DNA of 64,000 bases, taken from contig JANNFI010000004.1 in the NCBI GenBank assembly GCA_031379665.1, positions 11,347 to 75,346 on the forward strand, in the 5' to 3' direction. The notes under the pieces are model-generated. The model saw nothing but the letters and a program-made list of their open reading frames with translations, searched no databases and had not been told where the DNA came from. Source of the DNA: SZUA-254 sp031379665. GTDB taxonomy: Bacteria; Bacteroidota; Ignavibacteria; UBA10030; SZUA-254. Positions 27,402-35,050 of this stretch are shown here, piece after piece. The translations under genes were made by a program, and so were the position numbers. Every line of letters starts with the position of its first letter. The stretch's first letter is position 1.

Positions 27402-27432
27402 TTGATTATCCCGTGGATTTTTGGTATCTTTT
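27402..27432 (+). promoter_or_regulatory. Promoter of tRNA-His/tRNA-Glu
   Basis: TTG (27402-27404), 20-nt spacer, TATCTTTT (27425-27432); tRNA-His begins 16 nt later. Confidence 0.65.
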
Positions 27433-27447
27433 CAGCTTCAATTTCCT

Positions 27448-27522
27448 GGTGTCCATAGTTCAGCTGGTTAGAACGCCAGGTTGTGGCCCTGGAGGTCGCG
27501 GGTTCAAATCCCGCTGGACACC
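27448..27522 (+). tRNA. tRNA-His (anticodon GTG)
   Basis: A 75-nt tRNA including the extra G-1 that pairs with C73, the His identity element. The acceptor GTGTCCA pairs with TGGACAC, the anticodon loop is TTGTGGC with GTG, and the T-arm contains GTTCAAATC. Probably co-transcribed with tRNA-Glu 122 bp downstream. Confidence 0.95.
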
Positions 27523-27644
27523 CCCGGCGTACCCCGATGATGAGAAAACACCCCCATCCCCGGCGACGCAGTTTCACCTTTCACGAGTAAAACACCGATC
27601 CACCGGCTGCGTCCGATCGAGGGTCTTTCCCGGTTGTTTCGCAG

Positions 27645-27717
27645 GCCCCCATCGTCTAGAGGCCTAGGACACGAGCTTTTCAAGCTTGCGACACCGGTTC
27701 GAATCCGGTTGGGGGCA
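27645..27717 (+). tRNA. tRNA-Glu (anticodon TTC)
   Basis: A 73-nt cloverleaf: acceptor GCCCCCA pairs with TGGGGGC, and the anticodon arm CGAGC-TTTTCAA-GCTTG carries TTC. T-arm with GTTCGAATC. No encoded CCA. I saw no separate promoter after tRNA-His. Confidence 0.94.
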
Positions 27718-27794
27718 CACCATCTCTCTGGGGGCATCCATCGCCACAGGTAGTTCCCCACCGACCAAAAACCTGCGAATTATCCCCCAAAACA

Positions 27795-27818
27795 GCGAAT
27801 TTCACTCGCAGTTTTTTT
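27795..27818 (+). terminator. Intrinsic terminator after tRNA-Glu
   Basis: GCGA and TCGC flank a 7-nt loop, followed by AG and seven T (27812-27818). An outer CTGCGA/TCGCAG pairing is also possible. It ends the tRNA-His/Glu unit. The T-run overlaps the -33 region of the next promoter. Confidence 0.55.
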
Positions 27819-27842
27819 CTTCCTGATCTCTTCCTATATTTC
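27812..27842 (+). promoter_or_regulatory. Probable promoter of the GNAT-like gene
   Basis: TTT (27812-27814), 20-nt spacer, TATATTTC (27835-27842); the ATG is 49 nt further on. Confidence 0.45.
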
Positions 27843-27891
27843 GGGTAAATCGGGAACACAGCCCGGTAACCTCAGTACAGTCGAAAGGAAT

Positions 27892-28554
27892 ATGGGGGAC
27901 CTTCAACGATACGGGAAATACATCGCGAACGGGTTGGTGCTTCATAAGATGCTCCAGTTGTTGGAGTCGATTGGGGTGCTGATTCAACCATACTTTTTTT
28001 ACCAGGAGAATCTTCATCTCCACCTTGATCTCTCCCGGGGCGCCCGCTTCGATGGGTACCACTTTTCGGAGGTCGGTCCCGGGCAGGTCGAAGGAATCGC
28101 CGGACTCGACCCGAACTCGGATTCCCGGGACTCCATCCTCCACGAGTTCAGACTCGGTCGTCGATGTTTCGCCCTCCGGCACCATGGGAGGATCGTCGCC
28201 GCATCGTGGTGCGACACGCACGAGATCAATTTTACACCCCTTCGCAGGAGGCTCGAACACCACGAGGCCTACCTCTACCGAACCGAGACGCTCTACGCCT
28301 ACCGGGGCCGCGACGTGGCGGCCTTCCTGAGGTCGAAAATTTACGATCTTCTCCTCGCCGACGACAGGGACGTGCTGTACAGTTATACCGACTACTTCAA
28401 CCATTCCGCGGTCCGCTTCAAGAAAAAAATCGGGGCGAGGGTCCTGTTCGTCGGTCTGCACGTGAGGCTTTTCGGCTCGAAATGGAAAAATTGGAAGCTG
28501 ACCCGGCATAACGTCGTCAGTCGGCCCTGGGCCACACCCCCTCAGACGGTCTGA
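27892..28554 (+). CDS. GNAT-like acetyltransferase domain protein, function unknown
   Basis: 220 residues with no close family I can name. The middle and C-terminal parts read like a GNAT fold. FALRHHGRIVAASWCDTHE (about 94-112) resembles the central strands. YLYRTETLYAYRGRDVAAFLRSKIYDLLLADD resembles the strand and helix after the CoA loop. YTDYFNHSAVRFKKKIGARVLFVG resembles the final motif, where a side chain after NxxA contacts the substrate. The first 60 residues contain YQENLHLHLDLS. The usual acetyl-CoA loop (Q/RxxGxG/A) is present only loosely as YRGRDVA. It appears monocistronic, with its own promoter and a 141-bp gap downstream. The substrate is unknown. Confidence 0.5.
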   Translation: MGDLQRYGKYIANGLVLHKMLQLLESIGVLIQPYFFYQENLHLHLDLSRGARFDGYHFSEVGPGQVEGIAGLDPNSDSRDSILHEFRLGRRCFALRHHGRIVAASWCDTHEINFTPLRRRLEHHEAYLYRTETLYAYRGRDVAAFLRSKIYDLLLADDRDVLYSYTDYFNHSAVRFKKKIGARVLFVGLHVRLFGSKWKNWKLTRHNVVSRPWATPPQTV

Positions 28555-28641
28555 CTCCTGGCGGGGGCAGGAGGCCGTTGCGGGCCGTCCCCTGCAATCG
28601 TACTCACGATCCCCACACGATCCCCGCTCTCACCGAAATCC

Positions 28642-28672
28642 TTGTTTGAGACGTGGAATTGTCTTATATTTG
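28642..28672 (+). promoter_or_regulatory. Promoter of nucleotidyltransferase-metK-ahcY unit
   Basis: TTG (28642-28644), 20-nt spacer, TATATTTG (28665-28672), a full match. The leader to the ATG at 28696 is about 18 nt. Confidence 0.65.
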
Positions 28673-28695
28673 CTGACATTTTCGTCTTTTTAACG

Positions 28696-29673
28696 ATGCG
28701 CGCGATCATACCCGTCGCCGGTTTCGGAAGCCGGTTGCGACCACACACTTTCACGCTGCCGAAGGTCCTCCTGAACGTTGCGGGGAAACCGATACTCGGG
28801 CACATACTGGACAAGATCATCAGGGACGGCTTCACCGAAGCCACCTTGATTATCGGCTACCTGGGCGACCAGGTCTGCGATTACGTTCGGTCGAATTTCG
28901 ACCTTAAGGTCGATTTCGTCGAACAGGAGGAGCGCAAGGGTCTCGCCCACGCGATCCACATCGCGAGGCACACGATATCCACCGAACCGATCCTGATCAT
29001 CCTCGGCGACACGATCTTCGATGTCGACCTGAAGCCGGTCATCGCCGGAAGGGACACGGCGATTGGCGTCAAGCACGTCGAGGACCCGCGCAGGTTCGGC
29101 ATCGCCGAAATCACCGACGGCCTTGTAACCAGGCTCGTCGAGAAGCCCGAACACCCTACGAGCCACTACGCGATTGTCGGCCTCTACTGGATCGCCAATC
29201 CGGCGAAACTTCTCGAGGCCATCGACACGATCATGAACAAGGAGATCAAGACAAAGGGGGAGTACCAGCTGACCGACGCGCTCGAGACGATGCGCGCCGG
29301 TGGGGAGCGGATCACGACCTTTCCGGTGGAGGGCTGGTACGACTGCGGGAAGCCCGAGACGTTGCTCTCGACCAACCGACATCTCCTCGACGGCAATGGC
29401 GCGACCTACCAGCACCCCGGAGTGGTGATCATACCGCCGGTCTTCATCGCGCCGAACGCGAAGGTCACAGATTCCGTAATCGGGCCGTACGCCACCATCG
29501 CGGACGGAGTCACGGTGACGGACTCGATAATCCGTAACTCGATCGTCGGCGAGGAGGCGAGGGTCCAACAGGCCCTGCTCGAGAATTCCATCGTCGGGAG
29601 CAATGCGTCGGTGACCGGTTCCTTCAAGCGAATCAACATCGGAGACTCCTCCGAAATCGACTTTCATTCATAG
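28696..29673 (+). CDS. Sugar-1-phosphate nucleotidyltransferase (NTP_transferase, COG1208-like)
   Basis: 325 residues. The N-terminal Rossmann-like domain (about 1-235) opens with MRAIIPVAGFGSRLRPHTFTLPK, the nucleotide-binding signature of glucose-1-phosphate uridylyl/thymidylyltransferases. ILGDTIFDVDL (the metal-binding Asp) and the VEGWYDCGKPETLL block near 230 follow. The C-terminal portion (about 250-325) is a left-handed beta-helix with hexapeptide-like repeats (VTDSVIGPYATIADGVTVTDSIIRNSIVGEEA). It would make an NDP-sugar for surface polysaccharide or glycogen. It is the first gene of a unit with metK 10 bp downstream, an unusual partner. ATG 28696 fits both the promoter and the family start. 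The exact nucleotide and sugar are unknown. Confidence 0.82.
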   Translation: MRAIIPVAGFGSRLRPHTFTLPKVLLNVAGKPILGHILDKIIRDGFTEATLIIGYLGDQVCDYVRSNFDLKVDFVEQEERKGLAHAIHIARHTISTEPILIILGDTIFDVDLKPVIAGRDTAIGVKHVEDPRRFGIAEITDGLVTRLVEKPEHPTSHYAIVGLYWIANPAKLLEAIDTIMNKEIKTKGEYQLTDALETMRAGGERITTFPVEGWYDCGKPETLLSTNRHLLDGNGATYQHPGVVIIPPVFIAPNAKVTDSVIGPYATIADGVTVTDSIIRNSIVGEEARVQQALLENSIVGSNASVTGSFKRINIGDSSEIDFHS

Positions 29674-29683
29674 AAAGGCCCCC

Positions 29684-30850
29684 ATGAAATACCTCTTCAC
29701 CTCGGAGTCGGTGTCCGAAGGGCATCCCGACAAAGTCTGCGACCAGATTTCCGACGCGGTACTCGACGCGATCCTCTCCGAGGATCCGATGTCGCGTGTC
29801 GCCTGTGAAACGTTCGCCACCACCGGTCTGGTCCTCGTGGGCGGGGAGATCACGACGAAGGCGTACATCGAGGTCCCGAACATCGTGCGAAAGGTCGTGC
29901 GCGACATCGGCTACACGGAAGCGGGCGTCGGGTTCGACGCGGATTCCTGCTCGGTCCTCTCGGCGATCCACGCCCAGTCGCCCGACATCAAGATGGGTGT
30001 CGACACCGGTGGGGCCGGAGACCAGGGGATGATGTTCGGGTACGCCTGCACGGAAACCCCCGAGTTGATGCCGATGCCGATCATGTACGCGCACAAGCTC
30101 ATGAAGCGGCTCGCGGACATCCGGAAGAAGGAGCCGCGGCTGATGCCCTACCTCAGGCCCGACGCGAAATCGCAGGTCACGGTCGAATACGACGGGAAAC
30201 GCCCGGTGCGCATCAGGACCGTGGTCGTGTCGACGCAACACGCCCCGGGCGCCAACCAGAAGAGGATCAGGGAAGACATCATCCGTAACGTCGCAAAAAA
30301 GATACTCCCCGCAGAGATGCTCGACGCGAAGACGCAATACTTCGTCAACCCCACCGGGCGTTTCGAGACCGGCGGGCCCCACGGCGACAGCGGCCTGACG
30401 GGGCGCAAGATCATCGTCGACACCTACGGCGGCCGCGCGCCGCACGGCGGAGGGGCATTTTCCGGGAAGGACCCGACGAAGGTCGACCGGAGCGCAGCGT
30501 ACGCTACGCGCCACCTCGCCAAGAACATCGTCGCCGCGGGGATCGCCTCGGAGTGCCTCATCCAGATCGCCTACGCGATCGGGGTCGAGGACCCGGTCTC
30601 GATCCACGTCCAGACGTTCGGCACCGGCGCGGTCTCGGACCAGGAGATCGAAAAAGAACTCCACCGCCTCACCAAGAAGGGCGGCCCCGTCGACATGACG
30701 CCCCGCGGCATCATCAGGCGGCTCGACCTTCGGCGGCCCATCTACCGGAAGACAGCCTCCTATGGACATTTCGGGAGGAACGACAAAGACTTCACGTGGG
30801 AGAAACTCGACCTGAAGGGTATCCTCAGGAAGGCGTTCAACCACCGCTAA
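29684..30850 (+). CDS. metK: S-adenosylmethionine synthetase
   Basis: Makes S-adenosylmethionine from methionine and ATP. The 388-residue protein shows the N-terminal TSESVSEGHPDKVCDQISDAVLD (His and Lys of the ATP site), the hexapeptide-like GGAGDQGMMFGYA and the phosphate loop GGRAPHGGGAFSGKDPTKVDRSAAY (about 248-272). Length is normal. It is 10 bp after the nucleotidyltransferase and 42 bp before ahcY, so the two central methyl-cycle genes are co-transcribed. There is no room for a SAM riboswitch directly in front of it. Confidence 0.96.
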   Translation: MKYLFTSESVSEGHPDKVCDQISDAVLDAILSEDPMSRVACETFATTGLVLVGGEITTKAYIEVPNIVRKVVRDIGYTEAGVGFDADSCSVLSAIHAQSPDIKMGVDTGGAGDQGMMFGYACTETPELMPMPIMYAHKLMKRLADIRKKEPRLMPYLRPDAKSQVTVEYDGKRPVRIRTVVVSTQHAPGANQKRIREDIIRNVAKKILPAEMLDAKTQYFVNPTGRFETGGPHGDSGLTGRKIIVDTYGGRAPHGGGAFSGKDPTKVDRSAAYATRHLAKNIVAAGIASECLIQIAYAIGVEDPVSIHVQTFGTGAVSDQEIEKELHRLTKKGGPVDMTPRGIIRRLDLRRPIYRKTASYGHFGRNDKDFTWEKLDLKGILRKAFNHR

Positions 30851-30892
30851 CCGGCATTTAACAACAACCATCATCACACAATCATTGAAAGC

Positions 30893-32173
30893 ATGAACTA
30901 CAAGAAGGGTCACTATAAGGTCGCAGATCTCTCACTCGCGAACGAGGGGAGACAGCTGATCTCCTGGGCCGAATCGAGGATGCCGGTCCTCCAGGCGCTT
31001 CGTGAGAAGTACCGGAAAATCAAACCGTTGAAAGGGTACCGCATCGCCGGGTGCCTGCACGTCACGAAGGAGACGGCGGTCCTCGTGAGGACGCTCGTCG
31101 ACGCGGGTGCGCAGGTCTCCTGGAGCGGCTGCAACCCTCTCTCGACGCAGGATCCGGTCGCCGCGGCGCTCGCCGCAGACGGCGTTTCCATCTTCGCGTG
31201 GCACGGAATGTCCGTGAAGGACTTTTACTGGTGCATCGAGGAGACGCTCAGGATGAAGCCGAACCTGACCCTCGACGACGGCGCGGACCTGATTTTCACG
31301 ATCCACAAAAACCACCCGGAATTCTCCGAGAAGTACGTCATCGGAGGGACCGAAGAGACCACGACAGGCGTCCACCGACTTCGCTCCATGGCCGCCGATG
31401 GCGCGTTGAAATACCCGGTGATTGCAGTGAACGACGCGGAGACCAAGTGGGACTTCGACAACGTCTACGGCACGGGCCAGTCGACGCTCGACGGGATCCT
31501 GAGGGCCACCAGCATCCTGCTGGCCGGAAAGAACTTCGTCGTGGCCGGCTACGGGCACTGCGGCAGGGGTGTCGCCAGCCGCGCGAAGGGGCTCGGCGCA
31601 AACGTCATCGTGACCGAAGTGAAGGCCACTGCCGCCCTGAAAGCCACGCTCGACGGAATGAGGGTGATGAAGATGGACGAGGCCGCGAAGGTCGGCGACG
31701 TCTTTGTGACCGCGACCGGCGTGAAGGACATCATCGTGAAACGTCATTTCCTCTCGATGAAGGAGGGCGCGATCATCTGCAACACCGGCCATTACGATTG
31801 TGAGATTAATTTGAATGATCTCGCGAAAGTGAAGAAGTCGGTCAGGACGATCAGGGCCAACAACGAGGAGTACACCCTTCGCGACGGCCGGCGGATCTAC
31901 ATCCTGGCGCAGGGCAGGCTCGTGAACCTCGCCGCGGCGGAGGGTCACCCCTCCGAGGTGATGGATATGTCGTTTGCGAACCAGTTCATGTCACAGCTTC
32001 GGCTCGCCCAGTTCGACAGGAAGGGAGTGCGCCTCGAGAACACTGTCCACGACATCCCGGTCGAACAGGACCAGGAGATCGCCGGGGTCAAGCTCGCCAC
32101 GATGGGGCTCAAGCTCGACAAGCTCACGCCCGAGCAGAAAGCGTACAACGAGGCGTACAGCGAGGGGACGTAA
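30893..32173 (+). CDS. ahcY: Adenosylhomocysteinase
   Basis: Splits S-adenosylhomocysteine into homocysteine and adenosine, relieving product inhibition of methyltransferases. The 426-residue protein shows GCLHVTKETAVLVRTLVDAGAQV and SWSGCNPLSTQDPVAAALA at the N-terminus. The conserved Lys/Asp region is VIAVNDAETKWDFDNVYGTGQS. The NAD-binding loop is VVAGYGHCGRGVASRAKG (about 215), and GHPSEVMDMSFANQ lies near 355. It ends in a short KLTPEQKAYNEAY tail without the C-terminal KPxxYRY of eukaryotic enzymes, as in many thermophile-type bacterial forms. It is the last gene of the unit, followed by a hairpin. Confidence 0.94.
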   Translation: MNYKKGHYKVADLSLANEGRQLISWAESRMPVLQALREKYRKIKPLKGYRIAGCLHVTKETAVLVRTLVDAGAQVSWSGCNPLSTQDPVAAALAADGVSIFAWHGMSVKDFYWCIEETLRMKPNLTLDDGADLIFTIHKNHPEFSEKYVIGGTEETTTGVHRLRSMAADGALKYPVIAVNDAETKWDFDNVYGTGQSTLDGILRATSILLAGKNFVVAGYGHCGRGVASRAKGLGANVIVTEVKATAALKATLDGMRVMKMDEAAKVGDVFVTATGVKDIIVKRHFLSMKEGAIICNTGHYDCEINLNDLAKVKKSVRTIRANNEEYTLRDGRRIYILAQGRLVNLAAAEGHPSEVMDMSFANQFMSQLRLAQFDRKGVRLENTVHDIPVEQDQEIAGVKLATMGLKLDKLTPEQKAYNEAYSEGT

Positions 32174-32203
32174 GCCCGTTACCTCTCCGTGACGGTCAAT
32201 TCA

Positions 32204-32236
32204 GAAGGCGGCCCCCCAGGGGTCGCCTTCTTCGTT
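32204..32236 (+). terminator. Hairpin after ahcY, probable terminator
   Basis: GAAGGCGGCC pairs with GGTCGCCTTC across a short C-rich loop, followed by the T-rich TTCGTTG. The T-run is interrupted, so termination may be partial. Confidence 0.5.
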
Positions 32237-32266
32237 GTCGGGGCCCCCGGACCGGGACCGACGCGC

Positions 32267-32297
32267 TTGATTTCGCGGTAATTATTTATAATCTTTG
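32267..32297 (+). promoter_or_regulatory. Promoter of the propeller/ubiquitin-like/E1 cassette
   Basis: TTG (32267-32269), 20-nt spacer, AATCTTTG (32290-32297), one change from TAnnTTTG. About 20 nt precede the ATG. Confidence 0.5.
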
Positions 32298-32316
32298 ATT
32301 CACACAAGGAAAGATC

Positions 32317-33507
32317 ATGATGAGCACAGTTCGGGTTCTCGTCGGTACGCGCAAGGGCGCGTTCATCCTCACCTCCGATGCCCGGAGAAAACAATGGAAG
32401 GTCGACGGCCCCCACTTTGGGGGTTGGGAGATGTACCACCTGAAGGGCTCGCCCGCCGATCCAGACCGGATCTACGCCTCGCAGACGAGCGGCTGGTTCG
32501 GGCAGATCATCCAGCGATCGAATGACGGGGGAAAGACGTGGGAGCAGCCCGGCATCACACCTGGCGAACCGACGATCACCCCCGACGGGATGCCAATGGG
32601 GGAGAGCAACAAGTTCGTCTACGACACATCCGCGAAATCCGGTAAACCCCTGACCACCCACCAATGGTACGACGGCACACAGCACCCGTGGGAGTTCAAG
32701 CGGGTCTGGCACCTGGAGCCGTCGCTCACCGACCCGGACACCGTCTACGCCGGCGTCGAGGACGCGGCGCTCTTCCGGACGACCGACGGGGGCCGATCGT
32801 GGCACGAACTCGCCGGGATGCGCGGCCACGGCACTGGATCGCAGTGGATGCCGGGCGCCGGAGGAATGGGCCTGCACACCATACTCCTGGATTACAAGAA
32901 CCCGGGACGGATGTATGTCGCCATCTCGGCGGCGGGCGCGTTCCGGAGCGACGACGCCGGGGCGACGTGGCGGCCAATCAATCGAGGCCTGAAGTCTCAA
33001 TACATTCCCGACCCGAACGCCGAGGTGGGTCACTGCGTCCACCGGATCGCGATGCATCCCTCCCGGCCCGATGTCCTCTTCATGCAGAAGCACTGGGACG
33101 TCCTGCGGACCGACAACGCAGGGGAATCGTGGCACGAAATCAGCGGCAACCTGCCCACCGACTTCGGGTTCGTCATCGACGTGCACGCCCACGAGCCGGA
33201 GACTGTGTACGTGGTGCCGATCAAGAGCGACTCGGAACACTACCCGCCCGACGGGAAACTCCGCGTCTACCGCAATCGCGGCGGAGGCAGCGAGTGGGAG
33301 GCGCTCACGAAAGGCCTGCCCCAGAGCGACTGCTATGTCAACGTCCTGCGTGACGCGATGGCCGTCGACACCCTTGACGAGTGCGGCGTCTACTTCGGCA
33401 CGACCGGCGGGCAGGTGTACGGCTCCGCCGACTCGGGCGACACGTGGGCGCCGATCGTGCGCGACCTGCCGGCGGTCCTCTCGGTCGAGGTGCAGGTGGT
33501 TCCGTGA
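32317..33507 (+). CDS. Cytoplasmic BNR/YVTN-type beta-propeller protein (sialidase-like fold, function unknown)
   Basis: 396 residues with no signal peptide (MMSTVRVLVGTRKGAFIL is not a hydrophobic leader), so it is probably cytoplasmic. Repeated Asp-box-like units are seen: RSNDGGKTWEQ (about 68), RTTDGGRSWHEL (about 150), RSDDAGATWRP (about 208), RTDNAGESWHEI (about 265) and GSADSGDTWAP (about 370). This predicts a six- or seven-bladed propeller of the sortilin/exo-sialidase superfamily. No catalytic sialidase FRIP motif is visible, so hydrolase activity should not be assumed. Its stop is followed by a 17-bp tandem repeat and then the ubiquitin-like gene, so the three genes probably act together. 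A second ATG is three bases in. Confidence 0.75.
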   Translation: MMSTVRVLVGTRKGAFILTSDARRKQWKVDGPHFGGWEMYHLKGSPADPDRIYASQTSGWFGQIIQRSNDGGKTWEQPGITPGEPTITPDGMPMGESNKFVYDTSAKSGKPLTTHQWYDGTQHPWEFKRVWHLEPSLTDPDTVYAGVEDAALFRTTDGGRSWHELAGMRGHGTGSQWMPGAGGMGLHTILLDYKNPGRMYVAISAAGAFRSDDAGATWRPINRGLKSQYIPDPNAEVGHCVHRIAMHPSRPDVLFMQKHWDVLRTDNAGESWHEISGNLPTDFGFVIDVHAHEPETVYVVPIKSDSEHYPPDGKLRVYRNRGGGSEWEALTKGLPQSDCYVNVLRDAMAVDTLDECGVYFGTTGGQVYGSADSGDTWAPIVRDLPAVLSVEVQVVP

Positions 33508-33537
33508 GCTGTGTGATTCCGTGAGCAGTGTGATTTC
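33504..33537 (+). repeat. 17-bp tandem duplication between propeller and ubiquitin-like genes
   Basis: Two adjacent copies of a 17-nt unit beginning GTGAGC, with two mismatches. The next base begins the GTG start codon of the downstream gene. Copy 1 contains the propeller stop codon. Confidence 0.85.
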
Positions 33538-33834
33538 GTGATCCGGGTGACGCTCCCGTATCACCTGAGGACGCTCTCCGGGTGCGGGGCGGAGGTCACG
33601 CTCGACGTCGGGGGGCCGGTCACCCAACGGGCGGTGCTCGATGCGCTGGAGCGCGCCTACCCGATGCTCAAAGGAACGATCCGCCAGCACGATACGCTGG
33701 AACGACGGCCGTTCCTTAGGTATTTCGTCTGCGGCGAAGACGTTTCGCTCGCCTCTCCCGACAATGAGTTACCCGAAGCGATCGCCTCAGGCCGCGAACC
33801 GTTCCTCGTGATCGGAGCGATCGCGGGTGGATAA
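33538..33834 (+). CDS. Ubiquitin-like sulfur-carrier protein (MoaD/ThiS family) ending in Gly-Gly
   Basis: 98 residues with a beta-grasp-like pattern: an N-terminal strand IRVTLPYHLRTL, a helix QRAVLDALERAYPMLKG, a strand RYFVCGEDVSL, and a C-terminus ending IGAIAGG with the diglycine as the last two residues. The exposed GG is the site that E1-like enzymes adenylate and then thiocarboxylate or conjugate. It is slightly longer than MoaD (about 80). It starts with GTG and overlaps the E1-like gene by 8 bp, strong support for a functional pair. Candidate roles are molybdopterin or thiamine sulfur transfer, a CysO-like cysteine pathway, or protein modification. No moaE, thiG, cysM or mec gene is nearby to decide. 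Confidence 0.82.
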   Translation: MIRVTLPYHLRTLSGCGAEVTLDVGGPVTQRAVLDALERAYPMLKGTIRQHDTLERRPFLRYFVCGEDVSLASPDNELPEAIASGREPFLVIGAIAGG

Positions 33835-34981
33835 AACGCTGCGACTGTCAAACGAAGAGGTCGAGCGCTACAGCCGGCATCTGTTGATCCCGGAGATCGG
33901 GGCGGCGGGACAGGCAGCCCTGAAGGGGGCCTCGGTGCTTGTCGTCGGGGCGGGGGGCCTCGGGTCACCCGCGGCGATGTATCTGGCGGCGGCGGGCGTG
34001 GGAACGATCGGTATCGCGGACTCCGACGTCGTCGATCTCTCGAATTTACAGCGTCAGTTGCTTCATACCACTGCCGACATCGGCAGGCCGAAGACCGATT
34101 CCGCTCGCGAGACCATCGCCGGGATCAACCCCCACGTCGAGGTGCAGACGTTCCAAACGCGACTCCATTCCGGCAATGCACTCGAAATCCTCTCCGGGTT
34201 CGACGTCGTCCTCGATGGTACTGACAATTTCCCGACGCGGTATCTCCTGAACGACACCTGCGTCCTGCTCGGGAAGCCGAACGTGTACGGCAGCGTCTTC
34301 CGGTTCGAGGGACAGGCGAGCGTTTTTCATCCGAAGGCGGGGGGACCCTGCTACCGGTGCCTCTATCCGGTGCCGCCGCCGCCCGGACTGGTGCCGAGCT
34401 GCGCCGAGGGCGGAGTACTCGGGGTGTTGCCGGGGATCATCGGAACGCTCCAGGCGTTCTCCGCGATCAACCTCATCACTGTCCAGAAAGAATCGCTCAT
34501 CGGGAGGCTTCTCCTCTTCGACGGCCTCGCTATGAAATTCCGGGAACTCACGATCCGGAAAAATCCGGAATGTCCGCTCTGCGGGGTGAACCCCACGATC
34601 CGAACCCTCATCGATTATGAGGATTTTTGTGGGGTGGCCCCCGGGGCGGACAATGCGGCGGCACGCAAGGATGAAATCAGCGTCGAGGAATTGAAAACGC
34701 GGCTCGACCGCGGGGATCGACTCGTCCTGCTCGACGTCCGGGAACCGCAAGAGTATGCGATCTGCAACCTGGGCGGTCTGCTGATCCCGCAGAACGAACT
34801 CCCGAACCGCGTCCACGAACTCGATCCGTCGGAAGAGATCGTCGTCCATTGCAAGACGGGGATCCGCAGCGCGCAGGCGATCGAACTGCTCAAACAGATG
34901 GGCTTCAGGAAACTCCGGAACCTCTCCGGCGGCATCGTGGCGTGGGCCGAGCGGATCGATCGTTCGATGCCGAGGTACTAG
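33827..34981 (+). CDS. E1-like adenylyltransferase with C-terminal rhodanese (MoeZ/MoeB-ThiF type)
   Basis: The 384-residue enzyme activates the C-terminus of a ubiquitin-like sulfur carrier. The N-terminal ThiF domain has YSRHLLIPEIG, the nucleotide loop VVGAGGLGSPA (about 39-49) and the Asp of LDGTDNFPTRYLLND. Zinc ligands are CYRC (about 174-177) and CPLC (about 248-251). The Cys in VPSCAEGGVLG (about 190) is the position used for thioester or acyl-disulfide chemistry. The C-terminal rhodanese domain (about 285-384) has the active-site loop HCKTGIRS (Cys about 343), the likely sulfur donor. The GTG start overlaps the carrier gene. It resembles mycobacterial MoeZ. The partner is inferred to be the adjacent carrier. 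Confidence 0.9.
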   Translation: MDKTLRLSNEEVERYSRHLLIPEIGAAGQAALKGASVLVVGAGGLGSPAAMYLAAAGVGTIGIADSDVVDLSNLQRQLLHTTADIGRPKTDSARETIAGINPHVEVQTFQTRLHSGNALEILSGFDVVLDGTDNFPTRYLLNDTCVLLGKPNVYGSVFRFEGQASVFHPKAGGPCYRCLYPVPPPPGLVPSCAEGGVLGVLPGIIGTLQAFSAINLITVQKESLIGRLLLFDGLAMKFRELTIRKNPECPLCGVNPTIRTLIDYEDFCGVAPGADNAAARKDEISVEELKTRLDRGDRLVLLDVREPQEYAICNLGGLLIPQNELPNRVHELDPSEEIVVHCKTGIRSAQAIELLKQMGFRKLRNLSGGIVAWAERIDRSMPRY

Positions 34982-35030
34982 GATCGGACGCCGGCCGCCA
35001 GGTCCTCTCACCGTTACGTGTCGGCAGTCG

Positions 35031-35050
35031 ATGAACCCTCAGGGGTTCAT
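35031..35050. terminator. Hairpin between convergent genes, possible bidirectional terminator
   Basis: ATGAACCCT and GGGGTTCAT pair around a very short CA loop and include the stop codon of the minus-strand YyaL gene. There is no long T-run, so this is only a candidate. Confidence 0.35.

Noticed and set aside
29674..29683. SAM or SAH riboswitch in front of metK or ahcY
   Set aside because: Only 10 bp precede metK and 42 bp precede ahcY. The leader of the whole unit is about 18 nt, so there is no space for a riboswitch.
32317..33507. Propeller protein as an active exo-sialidase
   Set aside because: Asp-box-like repeats occur, but no FRIP motif or arginine triad was seen and there is no signal peptide, so only the fold is claimed.
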